Source: Amycolatopsis roodepoortensis (GTDB taxonomy: Bacteria; Actinomycetota; Actinomycetes; Mycobacteriales; Pseudonocardiaceae). Taken from it: a stretch of DNA of 64,000 nucleotides. Of the stretch, positions 28,959 to 38,873 are shown one piece after another. The stretch's first letter is position 1; each line of letters begins with the position of its first letter. The DNA lies in assembly GCF_014873915.1 (NCBI RefSeq), contig NZ_JADBEJ010000001.1, forward strand, positions 248,001 through 312,000. The letters are read 5' to 3'. Both the position numbers and the translations under genes were made by a program. Below the pieces are notes generated by a model that saw only the letters and a program-made list of their open reading frames with translations, had not been told where the DNA came from and searched no databases.

Positions 28959-30116
28959 GTGCTGAGGACCCTGCTGGTGACCAACGACTTCCCGCCCCGG
29001 CCAGGCGGTATCCAGAACTACCTGAACTCGCTGGCCACCCGCCTCCCCGCGGACGACCTGGTCGTCTACGCGCCGTCCTGGGAATCGAGCACCGGCTCGC
29101 ACGGCGAGTTCGACGCCGCCGCCCCGTTCGAGGTGGTGCGCCACCCGACGTCGCTGATGCTGCCTACCCCGGACGTGCTCAAGCGGGCCAAGGAGATCAT
29201 GCGCGCCCGCGACTGCGAGGCCGTTTGGTTCGGCGCCGCGGCGCCGCTGGCGTTGCTGGGGCATCCGCTGCGGGCGGCGGGCGCCCGCCGGGTCCTGGCG
29301 TCCACGCACGGCCACGAGGTCGGCTGGTCGATGCTGCCGGGTTCCCGGCAGGCGTTGCGGCGGATCGGCGACACCGTCGACGTGATCACCTACGTCAGCA
29401 AGTACACGCGCTCCCGGTTCTCGGCCGCTTTCGGCCCGATGGCGGGGCTGGAGATGCTCCCGTGCGGCGTGGACACCACGCTCTACCGCCCGGATCCGGC
29501 CGCGGGCAAGGAGATCCGCGAGCGGCACGGGCTCGGCGACCGTCCCACGATCGTCTGCGTTTCGCGGCTGGTCCCGCGCAAGGGCCAGGACATGCTGATC
29601 AAGATCCTGCCCGAGCTCCGCAAGCGGGTCCCGGACGTGGCGCTGCTGCTCGTCGGTGGCGGTCCGTACCGCAAGACGCTCACCGGGCTCGTCGAAGCGA
29701 TGGGCGTCGAAGACAGCGTCGTCATCACCGGATCGGTGCCGTGGAAGGAGCTGCCCGCGCACTACAACGCGGGTGACGTCTTCGCGATGCCCGCGCGGAC
29801 GCGCGGGAAGGGGCTCGACGTCGAAGGCCTCGGCATCGTGTACCTGGAGGCTTCGGCGACCGGGCTGCCGGTCGTCGCCGGGAATTCCGGTGGCGCGCCG
29901 GAAACGGTGCTGGACGAGGTCACCGGGCACGTCGTCGACGGCCGTGACGAGCAGCAGCTGCGGGAGACGCTGGCCGCGTTGCTGGCGGATCCGGTGCGCG
30001 CGCGGCGGATGGGGGCCGCCGGCCGAGACTGGGTCGGCGAGAACTGGCGGTGGGACACCATGGCCAGCAGGCTTTCCGGGCTGCTCGACGGTGACCCCGT
30101 CGCGGCGGTGCGCTGA
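28959..30116 (+). CDS. pimB: GDP-mannose-dependent phosphatidylinositol-mannoside mannosyltransferase PimB'
   Basis: 385-aa GT4 (GT-B fold) glycosyltransferase, syntenic with Rv2188c (PimB'), which adds the second mannose to PIM1. N-terminal LLVTNDFPPRPGGIQNYLN is the glycine-rich acceptor loop. The C-terminal half has VCVSRLVPRKGQDMLIKILPEL, the EX7E motif in KGLDVEGLGIVYLEASATGLPVV, and GNSGGAPETV. It acts at the inner face of the membrane. A GTG start at 28959 lies 30 bp after the terminator. Confidence 0.92.
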   Translation: MLRTLLVTNDFPPRPGGIQNYLNSLATRLPADDLVVYAPSWESSTGSHGEFDAAAPFEVVRHPTSLMLPTPDVLKRAKEIMRARDCEAVWFGAAAPLALLGHPLRAAGARRVLASTHGHEVGWSMLPGSRQALRRIGDTVDVITYVSKYTRSRFSAAFGPMAGLEMLPCGVDTTLYRPDPAAGKEIRERHGLGDRPTIVCVSRLVPRKGQDMLIKILPELRKRVPDVALLLVGGGPYRKTLTGLVEAMGVEDSVVITGSVPWKELPAHYNAGDVFAMPARTRGKGLDVEGLGIVYLEASATGLPVVAGNSGGAPETVLDEVTGHVVDGRDEQQLRETLAALLADPVRARRMGAAGRDWVGENWRWDTMASRLSGLLDGDPVAAVR

Positions 30117-30150
30117 GTGTCTGTTGGTGAACCCGCGCCGCGATCGACGT

Positions 30151-30206
30151 CGGCAGGGCGCGACCTGGTAAAGCTCGTTCCTGTGGGTGACCAGGGCGCC
30201 CTGCCA
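30151..30206. terminator. Possible terminator after pimB'
   Basis: cggcagggcgc (from about 30150) pairs with gcgccctgcc (to about 30206) across a 35-nt loop that has secondary pairing (acctgg/ccaggg). Lies between convergent genes. Weak evidence. Confidence 0.4.
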
Positions 30207-30241
30207 CCGCGATAGCGGGGCCTTCGGCCGGCTCTGAGGAA

Positions 30242-30865
30242 TCAGGGTTCGTAGCGCGCCGGATGCTTCGGATCGTCGACGCGGATCACCACGTCGGACA
30301 GCGCCGACGGGGCGACTTCCTGTTCGTAGCGTTCGTAGGCGGGCAGCGCCCATTGCTCGGGCACCCGCCGTTTGAGCGCGGCCGGCGAGAGCCACAGGTG
30401 CACGCTCAGGTCGAAAGCGAGCCCCGCCCCGAAGAGGAATTCACCGTCCAGCAGGACGACGCCGCCTTCGGGCAGGCTGACGCGTTCGGCACGCGTGGCA
30501 CGGTCGCGGACCGGGTCCCACAGGGACGGGAGGACCTGCCCGCTGCCGTCCTCGGCGAGCGGGTCCAGCACCTCGCGGCGCAGGGCGCCGAGGTCGAGCC
30601 AGTCGGTGTAGCGCGAATCGGGGTCCTCCTTGCCGCGTTCGAAGCGCAACGAGGCAGGCCTGAGGAAGTCGTTCGCCGAGACCCGCACCACCGCGTGACC
30701 GGCGACCCGCAGGGGATCGACCAGGGCGTCGGCGAGTTCTGTGGTGTTGGTCGCACCGGCCGCGCCGTCGATCGCGACCGCGATCCGGCGGCGGCCCGTG
30801 ATCGCCGTGATGCGCTGGGTCAGTTCGGAGACCAGCAGAGCGGGAGAAATCGGACGGTAGCGCAC
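30242..30865 (-). CDS. Uridine-kinase-like protein lacking the Walker A lysine
   Basis: 207 aa with the P-loop NTPase layout of uridine/pantothenate kinases: RRRIAVAIDGAAGATNTTELADAL at about 27-48, VRVSANDFLRP, DWLDLGALRREVLDPL, GVVLLDGEFLFG and C-terminal PSALSDVVIRVDDPKHP. The expected GxSGSGKTT reads GAAGATNTT: the conserved Lys is Asn (N40) and the second Gly is Thr. Canonical ATP-phosphate binding is therefore doubtful. The GTG at 30865 has GGAGG 10 bp upstream. It is divergent from the SRPBCC gene. Confidence 0.82.
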   Translation of the reverse strand: MRYRPISPALLVSELTQRITAITGRRRIAVAIDGAAGATNTTELADALVDPLRVAGHAVVRVSANDFLRPASLRFERGKEDPDSRYTDWLDLGALRREVLDPLAEDGSGQVLPSLWDPVRDRATRAERVSLPEGGVVLLDGEFLFGAGLAFDLSVHLWLSPAALKRRVPEQWALPAYERYEQEVAPSALSDVVIRVDDPKHPARYEP

Positions 30866-30929
30866 AGACAGAGATCCTCCACCCGGACCGGTGACTGTCG
30901 AACGGTACACCCGATGGGATGATGGCCCG

Positions 30930-31343
30930 GTGGTGAAAGCAACGGCCAAGACAGCCGGAAGTGGTTGGCAGGTAGGCGTTTCCCAGACGGTGCCGTACAC
31001 CAGCACCCAGGTCTGGGACTTCCTGGTCGGACGCGAGGGCGTCGGCATCTGGCTCGGCCCCGGCGCCGAGCTCGGCACCGAGCTGGGCGCGGCGTACGAG
31101 ACGGCGAACGGGACGACCGGCGAGATCCGCGGCCGCTCCGAGGGCGACAAGCTCCGCCTGACCTGGCGGCCGAAGGATTGGGACCACGATTCGACCCTGC
31201 AGATCACGGTGAGCGGAACCGAGCAGAAGACCACGCTCCGCTTCCACCAGGAGTGGCTCGCGGGCGCCGACGAGCGTGAGGAACAGCGGGCATACTGGAC
31301 CGAAGTGACCGAGCGAGTGGTGGCCGCGCTGGCCGAACGCTGA
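30930..31343 (+). CDS. SRPBCC (START-like) domain protein
   Basis: About 137-aa single SRPBCC lipid/ligand-binding fold (WQVGVSQTVPYTSTQVWDFL at the N-terminus, DKLRLTWRPKDWDHDSTLQITV, LRFHQEWLAGADEREEQRAYW with the long C-terminal helix). It resembles the AHSA1-like branch and Rv2185c, whose position it shares near pimB'. The start is uncertain (GTG 30930 or 30933; GTG 30891 is possible). It is followed 25 bp later by the P450 gene. Confidence 0.85.
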   Translation: MVKATAKTAGSGWQVGVSQTVPYTSTQVWDFLVGREGVGIWLGPGAELGTELGAAYETANGTTGEIRGRSEGDKLRLTWRPKDWDHDSTLQITVSGTEQKTTLRFHQEWLAGADEREEQRAYWTEVTERVVAALAER

Positions 31344-31368
31344 CCGGCGCGCCGGGGGAGGCGTACCG

Positions 31369-32568
31369 ATGGGGGAACCGAAGAACCTGGCCGAGGATCT
31401 CGTCCAGGAACCGCACCGGGTTTCGGCGCTGCTGCGCGAAGAGGGCCCGGCCCGCAAGGTCCGGATGCCGCGCGGCCTGGACGTCTGGATCGTCACCGGA
31501 TACGCAGAGGCCCGCGCGGTCCTCTCGGATTCCCGCGTCGGCAAGGATCCGGCGGCCATCCGGCGGCTGTTCGAACGCGACGGCTTCGAATCCGCGGCCG
31601 ACAGCGCGGTCCGCGCGCTCGGCGGGCATATGCTCAACTCGGACCCGCCGGACCACACCCGGCTGCGCAAACTGGTCAACCAGGCGTTCACCTCGCGCAC
31701 GGTTTCCCGGCTGCGGCCGAGGATCGAGCAGATCACCGCGGAACTGCTGGACGGCATCGGCGACGCCGAGCGCGTCGATCTGTTGCCCGCCTTCGCCGTT
31801 CCCCTGCCGATCCGGGTGATCTGCGAACTGCTCGGCGTCCACGCGGGCGACCAGCCGGCGTTCGCGACCTGGTCGAACACGATGGTCGCCTGGTCGACGC
31901 CGGAGGAGCTCCAGGCCGCGGCGGCGAAGATGCACGCGTACCTCGTCGACCTCATCGAGGAGAAGCGCGCCGAACCCGCCGAAGACCTGCTTTCGGGCCT
32001 GATCCACGCCAGCGACGAAGGTGATTCGCTCTCCGCCGACGAACTGCTGGCCATGGCGTTCCTGCTGCTGGTGGCGGGATTCGAGACGACGGTCAACCTG
32101 ATCGCGAACAGCGTCTTCGCGCTGCTGCGCGAGCCGGACCAGCTGGCCGCGCTCCGGGCCGATCCCGCCCTGCTGCCCGGCGCGATCGAGGAGTTCCTGC
32201 GCTACGACGGCGCGATCCACCTGGCGACCATCCGGTTCACCCGTGAACCCGTCCCGGTCGGTGACGTCGAGATCCCGGCGGGTGAATTCGTGCTCGTCTC
32301 CCTGCTCGGCGCGAACCGCGACGCCGGGCGGTTCGAGGACCCGCACCGGCTGGACGTCACGCGGACGGCGGCGGGGCATCTCGCGTTCGGGCACGGCATC
32401 CACTACTGCGTCGGCGCACCGCTGGCCCGGCTGGAGGCCGAGATCGCGTTGCGCGGGCTGCTGGAGCGGTTCCCGGCGCTCAGCCTGGACGCCGAGCCGG
32501 AAACCTTGCGGTGGCGGGAAAGCACCCTCGTCCACGGCCTGGAAACCCTCCCTGTGCGCCTGCGCTGA
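31369..32568 (+). CDS. Cytochrome P450 (CYP107-like)
   Basis: 399-aa soluble bacterial P450. The I-helix oxygen-binding AGFETT, ExxR (EEFLRYDG region) and the haem loop FGHGIHYCVGAPLAR (Cys about 347) are intact, so it should be active with ferredoxin partners. N-terminal substrate-recognition regions give no certain substrate. Its stop is 25 bp before bioA, so the two are probably one transcript. The Bacillus P450 BioI (CYP107H1), which makes pimeloyl-ACP, is also clustered with biotin genes. Similar function here is an inference. Confidence 0.93.
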   Translation: MGEPKNLAEDLVQEPHRVSALLREEGPARKVRMPRGLDVWIVTGYAEARAVLSDSRVGKDPAAIRRLFERDGFESAADSAVRALGGHMLNSDPPDHTRLRKLVNQAFTSRTVSRLRPRIEQITAELLDGIGDAERVDLLPAFAVPLPIRVICELLGVHAGDQPAFATWSNTMVAWSTPEELQAAAAKMHAYLVDLIEEKRAEPAEDLLSGLIHASDEGDSLSADELLAMAFLLLVAGFETTVNLIANSVFALLREPDQLAALRADPALLPGAIEEFLRYDGAIHLATIRFTREPVPVGDVEIPAGEFVLVSLLGANRDAGRFEDPHRLDVTRTAAGHLAFGHGIHYCVGAPLARLEAEIALRGLLERFPALSLDAEPETLRWRESTLVHGLETLPVRLR

Positions 32569-32593
32569 GGAGAGCGTGTCGTAGGGTCGCCGG

Positions 32594-33874
32594 ATGGACG
32601 CCGCCGAACTCCTCGCGCTCGACGCGGAACACGTCTGGCACCCGTACGGGCCGATGCCGAGCACGATCGATTCCCTGCTCGTGCGTGAGGCGAGCGGTGT
32701 CCGGCTCACCCTCGACGACGGCCGTGAGCTGGTCGACGGCATGTCCTCCTGGTGGGCGGCGATCCACGGTTACCGGCACCCGGTGCTGGACGCGGCGCTG
32801 GCCGAGCAGGCGGGCCGGATGAGTCACGTGATGTTCGGCGGGCTCACCCACGAACCGGCCATCAGGCTGGCGAAGACGCTGGTCGACCTCGCTCCGGAGG
32901 GGCTGCGGCACGTCTTCCTGTGCGATTCCGGGTCGGTGTCGGTCGAGGTCGCCGTCAAGATGTGCCTGCAGTACTGGCAGTCGGTGGGGCGCAAGGAAAA
33001 GCGGCGCCTGATGACCTGGCGCGGTGGTTACCACGGCGACACGTTCACGCCGATGAGCGTCTGCGATCCCGAGGGCGGGATGCACTCGCTGTGGCGCGGG
33101 ATCCTGCCGGATCAGCTGTTCCTGCCCAAACCGCCCGGCGGTTTCGCCGACGAGCCGGATCCGGCGTACCTCGAACTGCTCGCGACCGAGATCGAGCGGC
33201 ACGCGGGCGAGCTGGCGGCGGTCATCGTCGAGCCGGTCGTACAGGGCGCCGGCGGAATGCGGTTCCACCCGCCCGCGTACCTGCGCGCGCTGCGCGAGAT
33301 CACCGAGGCCAACGGCGTCCTGCTCATCTTCGACGAGATCGCCACCGGTTTCGGCCGCACCGGCACGATGTTCGCCGCCGAGCACGCCGGCGTCACGCCG
33401 GACGTCCTGTGCCTCGGCAAGGCGCTGACCGGTGGTTACCTCACGATGGCGGCAGCGCTGTGCACGCCGGAGATCGCCGACGGGATCTCGCGCGGCGAGC
33501 TGCCGGTGCTGGCGCACGGCCCGACGTTCATGGCGAACCCGCTGTCCTCGGCAGTCGCCAACGCCTCGCTGGGGATCCTGGCCGAGGGCGGCTGGAAGTC
33601 CGACGTCCCGCGGATCGAGGCGGCGCTGAAAGCCGGGCTCGAACCGGCTCGCGAGCTGCCCGCGGTCGCCGACGTGCGGGTGCTCGGCGCCATCGGCGTG
33701 GTGGAGCTGGACCATCCCGTGGACATGGCGGTGGCGACCGAGGTCCTCACCGCGAACGGGGTCTGGCTGCGCCCGTTCCGGAACCTGATCTACACGATGC
33801 CGCCCTACATCTCCCAGGCGGACGACCTCGCCGCGATCACCTCCGCAATGGTCTCGGCCGCCCAAAAAGCGTAA
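32594..33874 (+). CDS. bioA: Adenosylmethionine--8-amino-7-oxononanoate aminotransferase
   Basis: 426-aa PLP enzyme that converts KAPA to DAPA using SAM as amino donor. Seen: WHPYGPMP at the N-terminus, [63 protein letters not shown], and the PLP lysine in [15 protein letters not shown] (about residue 275). The GPTFMANPL and C-terminal [14 protein letters not shown] are BioA-specific. It starts the biotin genes after the P450; bioF, expected next, is missing. Confidence 0.96.
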   Translation: MDAAELLALDAEHVWHPYGPMPSTIDSLLVREASGVRLTLDDGRELVDGMSSWWAAIHGYRHPVLDAALAEQAGRMSHVMFGGLTHEPAIRLAKTLVDLAPEGLRHVFLCDSGSVSVEVAVKMCLQYWQSVGRKEKRRLMTWRGGYHGDTFTPMSVCDPEGGMHSLWRGILPDQLFLPKPPGGFADEPDPAYLELLATEIERHAGELAAVIVEPVVQGAGGMRFHPPAYLRALREITEANGVLLIFDEIATGFGRTGTMFAAEHAGVTPDVLCLGKALTGGYLTMAAALCTPEIADGISRGELPVLAHGPTFMANPLSSAVANASLGILAEGGWKSDVPRIEAALKAGLEPARELPAVADVRVLGAIGVVELDHPVDMAVATEVLTANGVWLRPFRNLIYTMPPYISQADDLAAITSAMVSAAQKA

Positions 33875-34113
33875 ATACGGCGAAATTCAACCCAAAGAGT
33901 GTGACAGCGGCCACAGCAATCGGGAGAGGCCACGCTGGGTACAGAGCGTGGTCGCGAGTTGATCTTGGTCAAGCGAACGGGCGAGTCCGATCGAGGTCCA
34001 ACTCGGGCGGTTTGTCGTCAAAGCGTGGTTCGTCCTAGTTCCCTGGTGCACAAGCAAACCTGAGAAACCTTTGCGTAGCGGACTTTTGCGCGCCGATCGG
34101 GTTTCCTGCCCCC

Positions 34114-36372
34114 ATGATCGACTTCGTTGGTGACGAGCACGACACCGGGCCTCCGGGCCGCCGCAATCCCGCATCGACCCTCCTGAAGAACCTCCGCCAC
34201 GACCTCCCGGCTTCGGTCGTCGTCTTCCTCGTGGCCGTTCCGCTTTCGCTCGGCGTCGCACACGCCGCCGGGGCCCCCTTGCTCGCCGGACTCGTCTCCG
34301 CCGTCGTCGGCGGGATCGTCGCGAGCCTCTTCGGCGCCTCCGTCCTTCAAGTCAGCGGCCCCTCCGCGGCGCTGACCATCGTCATCGCGGAGACCATCGC
34401 CACCTTCGGCTGGGCGGCCACCTGCGCGATCACCGCCGCGGCCGGTGTGGTCCAGATCCTCTTCGGCGTCTGCCGCGTCGCGCGGGCCAGCCTGGTGATC
34501 TCGCCCGCCATCGTGCACGGCCTGCTCGCCGGGATCGGGTTGATCCTCGTCCTCGGTCAGCTGCACGTCGTGCTCGGTGGCACGCCTCGGAGTTCCGCGA
34601 TCGAGAACGTCCTCGCGCTGCCGGGCCGGATCGTCGGGCATCACGACCAGGCCGCGCTGATCGGTGTCGTCACCGTCGGTGTTCTGCTGGCCTGGACCCG
34701 GATGCCGCGTTCGGTGCGCCGCGTCCCCGGCCCGCTCGCCGCCGTCACGCTGGCGACCGGCCTTTCCGTCGCGGCCGGGATGGACCTGCCGCGCGTCGAC
34801 CTCCCGAACGGCTTGCCAGGGCTGGGTTTCGTCCCCGAGGCGCCGTCCGGTTCCTGGGCCGCGATCATCGCCGCCGTTCTCTCCATCGCGCTCATCGCCA
34901 GCCTGGAGAGCCTGCTTTCCGCCGTCGCCATCGACAAACTCCGCGAGGGGCGGCGCACCGACCTCGACCGTGAACTGATCGGACAGGGCCTGGCGAACGT
35001 CGCTTCCGGTTCGCTCGGCGGATTCCCGGTCACCGGCGTCGTCGTGCGCACCATGACCAACTTCGAAGCGGGCGCCCGCACCCGGATGTCGGCGGTCCTG
35101 CACAGCGTCTGGATCCTCGGCTGCTGCCTGTTCCTGGCGGGCGCGCTGCGGCTGATCCCGCTGGCCGCGCTCGCCGGCCTCCTCGTCTACGTCGGTGCGA
35201 AACTGGTCAACCTCACGAATCTCCGCGAGGTCCGCCGCCACGGCGATCTGCCGGTCTACTTCGCGACCCTGCTCGGCGCGGTCGCGGTCGACCTGCTCAC
35301 CGGCGTCGCCGCGGGGATCGTGGTGGCGCTCGCGCTGATGCTGCGCCGGATGCTGTTCTCCGGCATCCACGTCGAACGGGACGGCCCTCGGAGCCGCGTC
35401 GTCATCGAAGGCGCGCTCACTTTCCTTTCCGTGCCAAGGCTCACGACCGTTCTCGCCGAAGTACCCGGACGTTCGGAGGTGACGCTCGAACTGTTCGTCG
35501 ACTACCTCGACCACGCCGCTTTCGACTGCCTGCGCGGCTGGCAGCGCGCGTACGAACGCGCCGGGGGGACCGTGATCGTCGACGAGATCGGGCATCCGTG
35601 GTTCGGCCGCGGCAAGGCGGGCGTGCCGACCGTGCGCCGCGGCGTCGCCTCGCGCGTGGTGCCGCGATGGCTCGCGCCGTGGTCGCAATGGCAGGCCGAA
35701 CATCTCGAACTGCCGGGCCAGCGCGGCGGCAGCGTTCCGTTGTGCCGTGGCGCATCGGAGTTCCAGCGGCGGACGGCGCCGCTGCTGCGGAGCACGTGGG
35801 ACGGGCTGGCGAACGGGCAGCGGCCGCACACGTTGTTCGTCACCTGCGGCGACGCGCGGATCGTGCCGAACCTGATCACCACCAGCGGGCCGGGGGACCT
35901 GTTCACCGTGCGGAACATCGGAAATCTCGTCCCGCACGCCGGCGCCGAGGCGGATTTCTCGGTGGGGGCGGCGATCGAGTACGCAGTCGGGCTGCTGCGG
36001 GTGCGGGAAGTGGTGGTGTGCGGGCATTCCGGCTGTGGGGCGATGAAGGCGTTGCTCGGTGACGCGCCCACCGGTCTCGTGCACCTCGGTGGCTGGCTGC
36101 GCCACGGCGAGGCGACGTTGCGGCGCAGGGAAAGCGAAGGGCCGGTGCTGCTCGACGGTGCCCGCCCCGGCCACGAGGCGGATCTGCTCGCCCTGCACAA
36201 CGTGGTGCAGCAACTGGAAAACCTGCGTTCGTACCCGGTGGTGGAGGCCGCGCTGGCGCGGGGCGAACTCCGGCTCACGGGGATGTACTTCGACGTCGGG
36301 AAGGCGAACGTGTACCTGCTCGACGAAGCGATGCGGTCGTTCACTTCGGCGGCGACCCCGGTGAGTTCCTGA
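34114..36372 (+). CDS. SulP transporter-beta-carbonic anhydrase fusion, copy 1
   Basis: 752 aa. Residues about 30-420 form a SulP/SLC26 anion transporter (LPASVVVFLVAVPLSLGVA; LQVSGPSAALTIVIAETIA; PLAALAGLLVYVGAKLV) with 10-12 membrane segments. A STAS-like region follows (about 430-500). The C-terminal about 200 residues are a beta-carbonic anhydrase with zinc ligands in CGDARIVPN (about 577) and HSGCGA (about 637). The same architecture is Rv3273. It likely takes up bicarbonate and interconverts it with CO2. The 239-bp gap before it has no gene. A palindromic repeat separates it from a second copy. Confidence 0.94.
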   Translation: MIDFVGDEHDTGPPGRRNPASTLLKNLRHDLPASVVVFLVAVPLSLGVAHAAGAPLLAGLVSAVVGGIVASLFGASVLQVSGPSAALTIVIAETIATFGWAATCAITAAAGVVQILFGVCRVARASLVISPAIVHGLLAGIGLILVLGQLHVVLGGTPRSSAIENVLALPGRIVGHHDQAALIGVVTVGVLLAWTRMPRSVRRVPGPLAAVTLATGLSVAAGMDLPRVDLPNGLPGLGFVPEAPSGSWAAIIAAVLSIALIASLESLLSAVAIDKLREGRRTDLDRELIGQGLANVASGSLGGFPVTGVVVRTMTNFEAGARTRMSAVLHSVWILGCCLFLAGALRLIPLAALAGLLVYVGAKLVNLTNLREVRRHGDLPVYFATLLGAVAVDLLTGVAAGIVVALALMLRRMLFSGIHVERDGPRSRVVIEGALTFLSVPRLTTVLAEVPGRSEVTLELFVDYLDHAAFDCLRGWQRAYERAGGTVIVDEIGHPWFGRGKAGVPTVRRGVASRVVPRWLAPWSQWQAEHLELPGQRGGSVPLCRGASEFQRRTAPLLRSTWDGLANGQRPHTLFVTCGDARIVPNLITTSGPGDLFTVRNIGNLVPHAGAEADFSVGAAIEYAVGLLRVREVVVCGHSGCGAMKALLGDAPTGLVHLGGWLRHGEATLRRRESEGPVLLDGARPGHEADLLALHNVVQQLENLRSYPVVEAALARGELRLTGMYFDVGKANVYLLDEAMRSFTSAATPVSS

Positions 36373-36427
36373 GCGCGTGAAGGCCCCCTTCCCTCGGCTC
36401 AGCCGAGGGAAGGGGGCCTTCACGCGC
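36373..36427. repeat. Palindromic repeat, GTGAAGGCC family (cggct/agccg type)
   Basis: Perfect 27-bp arms around one base, the same sequence as at 8905. It lies directly after the stop of the first SulP-carbonic anhydrase gene (no gap) and in front of its paralogue. Confidence 0.92.
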
Positions 36428-36598
36428 AATCGGGCCGAGTTGACCGGGCGGCCGACCGATACATCCCAGGATTCGGGAGCCCACAAGGCTTTTCGCAACG
36501 CCCTAGACATCTGCGGGCAACAGAACAGGTCAAAAGTGGGCTACGCCACCCATCTGTCAGGTGATATTCACTCGATCAGGTGGTGCATATCGGACAAT

Positions 36599-36616
36599 TC
36601 ACCAGTTTCCTGGTGA
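36599..36616. promoter_or_regulatory. Inverted repeat before the second SulP-carbonic anhydrase gene
   Basis: tcaccag-tttc-ctggtga ends 2 bp before the chosen ATG. A second short inverted repeat, gatcat-gatggt-gatcatc, overlaps the start. Either an operator or a small mRNA hairpin covering the start region; not seen upstream of copy 1. Confidence 0.35.
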
Positions 36617-36618
36617 TC

Positions 36619-38826
36619 ATGATGGTGATCATCAAGAAACCTCTCGCCGTGCTCCGGCACGACCTGCCCGCTTCGTTGGTGGTGTTCCTCGTCGCCGTCC
36701 CGCTGTCACTCGGGATCGCGCTCGCGTCAGGGGCGCCGATCGTCGCGGGGTTGATCGCCGCCGTGGTGGGAGGTGTGGTCGCCGGAGCCCTCGGCGGTTC
36801 CGCCCTCCAAGTCAGCGGCCCGGCCGCCGGGTTGACGGTGATCATGGCCGAGACCATCGCGACCTTCGGCTGGGCGACGACCTGCGCGATCACCGTCGTC
36901 GCGGGTGCGCTCCAGATCCTGCTGGGCCTGAGCCGCATCGCCCGCGCGGCGCTCGCGATCTCGCCCGCCATCGTCCACGGCATGCTCGCCGGTATCGGCG
37001 TCACGATCGTCCTCGGCCAGCTCCACGTCGTACTGGGCGGAACGGCCCAGAGCTCCGCGCTCAAGAACATCGCCGAACTGCCCGCGCAGATCGTCGGCCA
37101 CCACGACACCGCCGCGTTGATCGGCGTGCTCACCATCGGCATCCTGCTGCTGTGGCCGCGGCTTCCCGCGTCCGTCCGCAAGGTGCCCGGCCCGCTCGCC
37201 GCGATCGCGCTGGTGACCGTGCTGTCCGTGGCCGCGGGGATGACGCTGCCCCGCGTCGACCTGCCGGGTGACCTGCTCAACATCCGCTTCGCGCCGGAAT
37301 TCCCGGACGCGGGCTGGGGCGCGTTCGCCGTCGCGGTCATCACCATCGCGCTGATCGCCAGCGTGGAAAGCCTGCTCTCGGCCGTCGCCGTCGACAAGAT
37401 GCACACCGGCCCGCGGTCGAACCTCGACCGCGAGCTGATCGGGCAAGGCGCCGCGAACATGACCTCCGGCGCGCTGGGCGGGCTCCCGGTCACCGGCGTG
37501 ATCGTCCGCAGTTCCACCAACGTCGCCGCCGGCGCCCGCACCCGCGTGTCCGCGATCCTGCACGGCGTCTGGATCCTCGTGTTCGTCGCCGCGTTCGCCG
37601 GGCTGATCCAGAACATCCCGCTCGCCGCGCTGGCGGGCCTGCTCGTCCACGTCGGCGCGAAACTGGTCAACCCCGGCCACATGAAGCAGGTCCTCAAACA
37701 CGGCGACCTGGGGCTGTACCTTGTGACGCTCGCCGGGGTGGTCGTCTTCGACCTGCTCACCGGCGTCCTGCTCGGGATCGCGCTTTCGGTGCTGCTCATG
37801 CTCCGGCGCACGGTGTGGTCCGGGATCCACGCCGAACGCGCCGGTGACGAATGGCGCGTCGTCGTCGAAGGTGTCCTGACGTTCCTTTCGGTGCCGAGGC
37901 TCAGCCGGGTGCTCGCGACCGTGCCCGACGGCGCGAAGGTGACCCTGGAGCTGGTCGTCGACTACCTCGACCACGCCGCCTTCGAGAGCCTGTCGAACTG
38001 GCAGCAGGCGCACGAACGCGCCGGTGGGAAGGTGATCGTCGACGAGGTCGGGCATCCGTGGTTCGCCAACGGCAAATCCGGCGACCCCACGCTGACCAGG
38101 ACGGCCGCGGTGCGGTCGGTGCCGCGGTTCCTCGCGCCGTGGTCCGACTGGCAGGCCAAGGACGTCGAGGTGCCCGGCCAGCGCGGCGGGCCGACCCTGC
38201 GCGGGGCGACCGAGTTCCAGCGGCGCACGGCCGCGCTCATGCAGCCCGCGCTCAGCAAACTGGCGGGCGGCCAGTCGCCGCACACCCTGTTCATCACCTG
38301 CGGTGACGCGCGGATCGTGCCGAACATGATCACCACCAGCGGTCCCGGCGACCTGTTCACCGTCCGCAACATCGGGAACCTGGTGCCCGCCCGCCGGGCC
38401 GACCCGTCGATGGGCGCCACCGTCGAATTCGCCGTCGGTGTGCTGAAGGTGCGCGAGATCGTGGTCTGCGGGCATTCGGGCTGCGGAGCGATGCAGGCGC
38501 TGGCCACCGGCGCCCCGGACGGCGCGCCGATGCTGGCCTCCTGGCTGCGGCACGCCGAGCCGAGCGCGAACCGCAAGGCGGCGGTAACCCTCGACGGCGA
38601 ACGTCCGGACGCCGAGGTCGACCGGCTGGCCCTGCAGAACGTGCTGCAGCAGCTGGAGCACCTGCGCCACTACCCGCTGATCGCCGAGGCGGAGGCGCGC
38701 GGCGAACTGCACCTGACCGGGATGTACTTCGACGTCGGGGCGGCGCAGGTCTACCTGTCCGACGACGAGAGCCCGGCGTTCACCCCGGTCGGCGCCGTCG
38801 CCGCCGTGCCCGAACAGGGGAGCTGA
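36619..38826 (+). CDS. SulP transporter-beta-carbonic anhydrase fusion, copy 2
   Basis: 735 aa from ATG 36619; GTG 36580 would add 13 residues. Same layout as copy 1: SulP domain (LPASLVVFLVAVPLSLGIALA, LQVSGPAAGLTVIMAETIA), STAS-like middle, and carbonic anhydrase with CGDARIVPN (about 560) and HSGCGA (about 618). Clearly a tandem duplicate that has diverged. The two differ most in the linker and the N-terminus. bioD starts 47 bp downstream, so they may share a transcript. Confidence 0.94.
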   Translation: MMVIIKKPLAVLRHDLPASLVVFLVAVPLSLGIALASGAPIVAGLIAAVVGGVVAGALGGSALQVSGPAAGLTVIMAETIATFGWATTCAITVVAGALQILLGLSRIARAALAISPAIVHGMLAGIGVTIVLGQLHVVLGGTAQSSALKNIAELPAQIVGHHDTAALIGVLTIGILLLWPRLPASVRKVPGPLAAIALVTVLSVAAGMTLPRVDLPGDLLNIRFAPEFPDAGWGAFAVAVITIALIASVESLLSAVAVDKMHTGPRSNLDRELIGQGAANMTSGALGGLPVTGVIVRSSTNVAAGARTRVSAILHGVWILVFVAAFAGLIQNIPLAALAGLLVHVGAKLVNPGHMKQVLKHGDLGLYLVTLAGVVVFDLLTGVLLGIALSVLLMLRRTVWSGIHAERAGDEWRVVVEGVLTFLSVPRLSRVLATVPDGAKVTLELVVDYLDHAAFESLSNWQQAHERAGGKVIVDEVGHPWFANGKSGDPTLTRTAAVRSVPRFLAPWSDWQAKDVEVPGQRGGPTLRGATEFQRRTAALMQPALSKLAGGQSPHTLFITCGDARIVPNMITTSGPGDLFTVRNIGNLVPARRADPSMGATVEFAVGVLKVREIVVCGHSGCGAMQALATGAPDGAPMLASWLRHAEPSANRKAAVTLDGERPDAEVDRLALQNVLQQLEHLRHYPLIAEAEARGELHLTGMYFDVGAAQVYLSDDESPAFTPVGAVAAVPEQGS

Positions 38827-38873
38827 CGGCCCGTTCAGCGCGACTCGATTCCGACCCACTAGATTCAACGCAC

